Positions 61,980 through 64,000 of a stretch of 64,000 bases of DNA are shown here, piece by piece. How positions within the stretch are numbered: position 1 is the stretch's first letter; every line of letters begins with the position of its first letter. Below the pieces are notes generated by a model. It saw nothing but the letters and a program-made list of their open reading frames with translations, searched no databases and had not been told where the DNA came from. A program made the translations under genes and the position numbers. This stretch comes from Flavobacterium sp. (GTDB taxonomy: Bacteria > Bacteroidota > Bacteroidia > Flavobacteriales > Flavobacteriaceae): NCBI RefSeq assembly GCF_004211145.1, contig NZ_SEBS01000018.1, forward strand, positions 1 to 64,000, given 5' to 3'.

Positions 61980-62624
61980 ATGGAACTTTCTCAGGAAGCA
62001 AAAAACGTATACGACCAAATAAACAGCAACTCGACCAAACTGGGAGATTTGCGCGATATCGCCAAAGCCATCAAAAAGAATCACGAATTGGCGATGGAAT
62101 TGTGGTCGACGGGAAAATACCTGCCGCGACAACTTGCGATTTTGATCCTGGATCCGAAACAACTTTCCATGGAAACGATCGAAAAACTCGACCGCGAAAT
62201 CCAGACGCATCCCGAAGAAGAGAGGCTACAACTCATCGACTGGCTGTTAGCAAATCAATTTTCAAAAGATAAAAAGACTATCGCGTTGATGAAATCGTGG
62301 GAAAACAGTCCGTCAAAATTGTTGAGACGGACGTTTTGGTATTATCAGGCCCGATTGCGATGGGTCGGACAGACGCCGCCGCACAATACCGAAGAATTGC
62401 TCGCGCAGATCGAACGAAAAATCGAAAAAGAATCACCCGAAGTACAATGGGCGATGAATTTTACTGCGGCACAGATCGGAATTTTCCAACCCGAATACCG
62501 CGAAAGATGCATTGAATTGGGCGAGCGTATCGGTCTGTACAAAGACGATTTCGTTGCGCGCGGATGTACGCCGAATTATTTGCCCGAGTTCATTTCAATC
62601 CAGGTCGCCAAACTTAAAAAATAA
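61980..62624 (+). CDS. DNA alkylation repair (AlkD-like) HEAT-repeat protein
   Basis: Helical HEAT-like protein of 214 aa resembling the DNA alkylation repair family (PF08713): MELWSTGKYLPRQLAILILDP, SPSKLLRRTFWYYQARLRW, and C-terminal PEVQWAMNFTAAQIGIFQPE. AlkD-type enzymes excise positively charged N3/N7 alkylpurines without base flipping. The catalytic Asp and aromatic residues cannot be verified by eye. It is transcribed from its own promoter after the octamer array. Confidence 0.8.
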   Translation: MELSQEAKNVYDQINSNSTKLGDLRDIAKAIKKNHELAMELWSTGKYLPRQLAILILDPKQLSMETIEKLDREIQTHPEEERLQLIDWLLANQFSKDKKTIALMKSWENSPSKLLRRTFWYYQARLRWVGQTPPHNTEELLAQIERKIEKESPEVQWAMNFTAAQIGIFQPEYRERCIELGERIGLYKDDFVARGCTPNYLPEFISIQVAKLKK

Positions 62625-62647
62625 ATCGCGACGTCAACGGTTGCCGC

Positions 62648-62676
62648 CATCTAACCGATTAAAGCATTAACCGATT
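62648..62676. repeat. Octamer array AACCGATT/AAAGCATT
   Basis: AACCGATT, AAAGCATT, AACCGATT, AAACG in 8-bp phase between the convergent AlkD-like and ABC-F genes. It shares words with the 23054-23077 array. Confidence 0.7.
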
Positions 62677-62685
62677 AAACGACAA

Positions 62686-64000
62686 TCACGCGTCGATTTC
62701 CTCCTGAATTCCTTCCCACTCGGCCATCAATTTCTCCAAATCAGCTTTCTTGCGGTTGTAGGCCGTGAAGAAATTCGCGTCCTCAATGTGTTTGTCGTAA
62801 TTCGATTCCAATGCCTTGTCGTCCTTTCGCAAGTCTTCCTCCAAGTGTTTGATTTGGCTTTCGACTTTCGACAGACGGTTTTGAAGTGTCTTGTTCTTTT
62901 TTTGGTCTTCGTACGAGACTTTCGTCGCCGCTTTCGGAGCTTCCTTCTTCGCGATATCTTTCTTCTCGACCTCGCGCATGTTTTCCATGTTGCGCTGCTC
63001 GAGGAAGAAATTGATGTCGCCCAGATATTCCTTTATTTTGTGATTGCGGAATTCGTACACGACGTTCGACAATCCCTGGAGGAAATCACGGTCGTGGGAA
63101 ACGAGCAACAACGTGCCTTCGTACTTCTGCAACGCGGCTTTCAATACGTTCTTGGATTTGATGTCGAGGTGGTTCGTGGGCTCATCCATGAGCAAAACGT
63201 TTATCGGCTGAAGCAACAATTTACAAAGCGCCAGACGGTTTCGCTCGCCTCCTGAAAGCACTTTCACCTTCTTGTCGACGTCATCGCCTCGGAACAAAAA
63301 CGCGCCGAGCATGTCGCGCACCTTGGAACGGTTCGTGTCGGTCGCCGCATTCTGCATGGTTTCGAGAAGCGTGATCTCGCCGTCGAGATATTCGGCTTGG
63401 TTTTGGGCGAAATAACCGAGTTCCACGTTGTGTCCGAGTTTGATCACGCCGTTGTAATCGATGTCTTTTACGATGGCTTTGATGAACGTCGATTTTCCTT
63501 GGCCGTTTTGGCCGACGAACGCCATTTTGCTGCCGCGTTCAACCAAGAGCGAAATGTCTTTGAAGATGTTTTTCTCGCCGTAATTTTTCGTGACGTGTTC
63601 GGCTTCGATCACGACGCGTCCCGGCGTTTTGGAAACAGGAAACGAGATGTTCATCACCGATGTATCTTCTTCGTCGACCTCTATGCGTTCGACTTTATCA
63701 AGCTTTTTGATGAGCGATTGCGCCATCGAGGCTTTCGACGCCTTGGCTCGGAACTTCTCGATCAACTTTTCAGTTTCCTCTATTTTCTTCTGCTGGTTCT
63801 TTTGCGTCGCGAGTTGTTTTTCGCGGATTTCCGATCGGATCTCGAGATACTGGGAATATGGTTTCGCGAAATCGTATGCCTTTCCGAGCGAAATCTCTAT
63901 CGTTCGGTTCGTCACGTTGTCGAGGAACATCTTATCGTGGGAAACGATCACGACGACTCCCGGGAAATTGCGCAAAAATGCCTCGAGCCAGATGATGGAT
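62686..64000 (-). CDS. ABC-F family ATPase, N-terminus beyond the window
   Basis: Partial gene: the frame stays open to the window end (residues SIIWLEAFLRNFPGVVVIVSH begin the visible part). It carries the end of the first ATPase domain (VVVIVSHDKMFLDNV), the interdomain linker, and a full second domain: Walker A VGQNGQGKSTF, signature LSGGERNRLALCK, Walker B VLLMDEPTNHLD, H-loop LVSHDRDF. The C-terminal coiled-coil (about 350-429) has no membrane segment. ABC-F proteins bind the ribosome and act in translation or antibiotic resistance; Uup/YheS-like is the best guess. Roughly the first 180-200 residues are missing. Confidence 0.93.
   Translation of the reverse strand, partial: SIIWLEAFLRNFPGVVVIVSHDKMFLDNVTNRTIEISLGKAYDFAKPYSQYLEIRSEIREKQLATQKNQQKKIEETEKLIEKFRAKASKASMAQSLIKKLDKVERIEVDEEDTSVMNISFPVSKTPGRVVIEAEHVTKNYGEKNIFKDISLLVERGSKMAFVGQNGQGKSTFIKAIVKDIDYNGVIKLGHNVELGYFAQNQAEYLDGEITLLETMQNAATDTNRSKVRDMLGAFLFRGDDVDKKVKVLSGGERNRLALCKLLLQPINVLLMDEPTNHLDIKSKNVLKAALQKYEGTLLLVSHDRDFLQGLSNVVYEFRNHKIKEYLGDINFFLEQRNMENMREVEKKDIAKKEAPKAATKVSYEDQKKNKTLQNRLSKVESQIKHLEEDLRKDDKALESNYDKHIEDANFFTAYNRKKADLEKLMAEWEGIQEEIDA

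Noticed and set aside
1..64000. Insertion sequences, prophage or integrative element
   Set aside because: No transposase, integrase, phage structural gene or conjugation gene was seen; the only hint is a decayed tRNA fragment.

Overview
The window looks like chromosome from a Flavobacteriaceae-type member of the Bacteroidota. Evidence: type IX secretion (T9SS) type A and type B C-terminal sorting domains, a SusB-like GH97 glycosidase, many short-signal lipoproteins, absence of Shine-Dalgarno sites, and promoters with the YAnnTTTG -7 element. No transposase, integrase, phage gene, rRNA or CRISPR array is seen. Most genes are housekeeping or envelope genes; only one tRNA (initiator tRNA-Met) is present.

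Layout. 0-5.6 kb: small metal-motif proteins, urocanate hydratase, a DUF4136 lipoprotein, a candidate structured RNA and a long aromatic amino acid hydroxylase. 5.6-16.2 kb: a signalling island with a secreted T9SS adhesin-like protein, an exported SUMF1-fold protein, a NarL/LuxR response regulator, two tandem TPR histidine kinases, two small membrane proteins and a lipoprotein. 16-25 kb: GSCFA protein, two paralogous lipoproteins, AlaRS, an M23 peptidase, MerR, and a LemA-TPM-TPM operon. 25-33 kb: TPR protein, outer-membrane barrel, large T9SS protein. 33-42 kb: Der and Era GTPases around a repeat-rich spacer, GH97, a J-domain/KTSC protein, a T9SS type B protein. 42.8-46 kb: initiator tRNA and a cluster of small stress-type genes. 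46-54 kb: a lipoprotein phosphoesterase/kinase-like/beta-barrel fusion, an HD-PycTM protein and a GAF protein. 54-64 kb: Crp-like regulator, pirin, YceI, LRR protein, DUF1761, GNAT/FemAB-like protein, lipid kinase, App1-like phosphatase, AlkD-like protein and a truncated ABC-F ATPase.

The strongest new signal is regulatory. Four promoters between 9.7 and 16.2 kb each carry a 20-bp dyad (consensus AATACGNCANNTGNCGTATT) exactly 21 bp upstream of a YAnnTTTG -7 element. Together they drive every transcription unit of the signalling island, including the kinases, the response regulator and the secreted products. This reads as a self-contained regulon of the encoded LuxR-type regulator. Other points of interest are a candidate ~180-nt structured RNA upstream of the hydroxylase, a predicted phosphatase-kinase-barrel fusion, and intergenic arrays with an 8-bp period built from many unrelated unit sequences.
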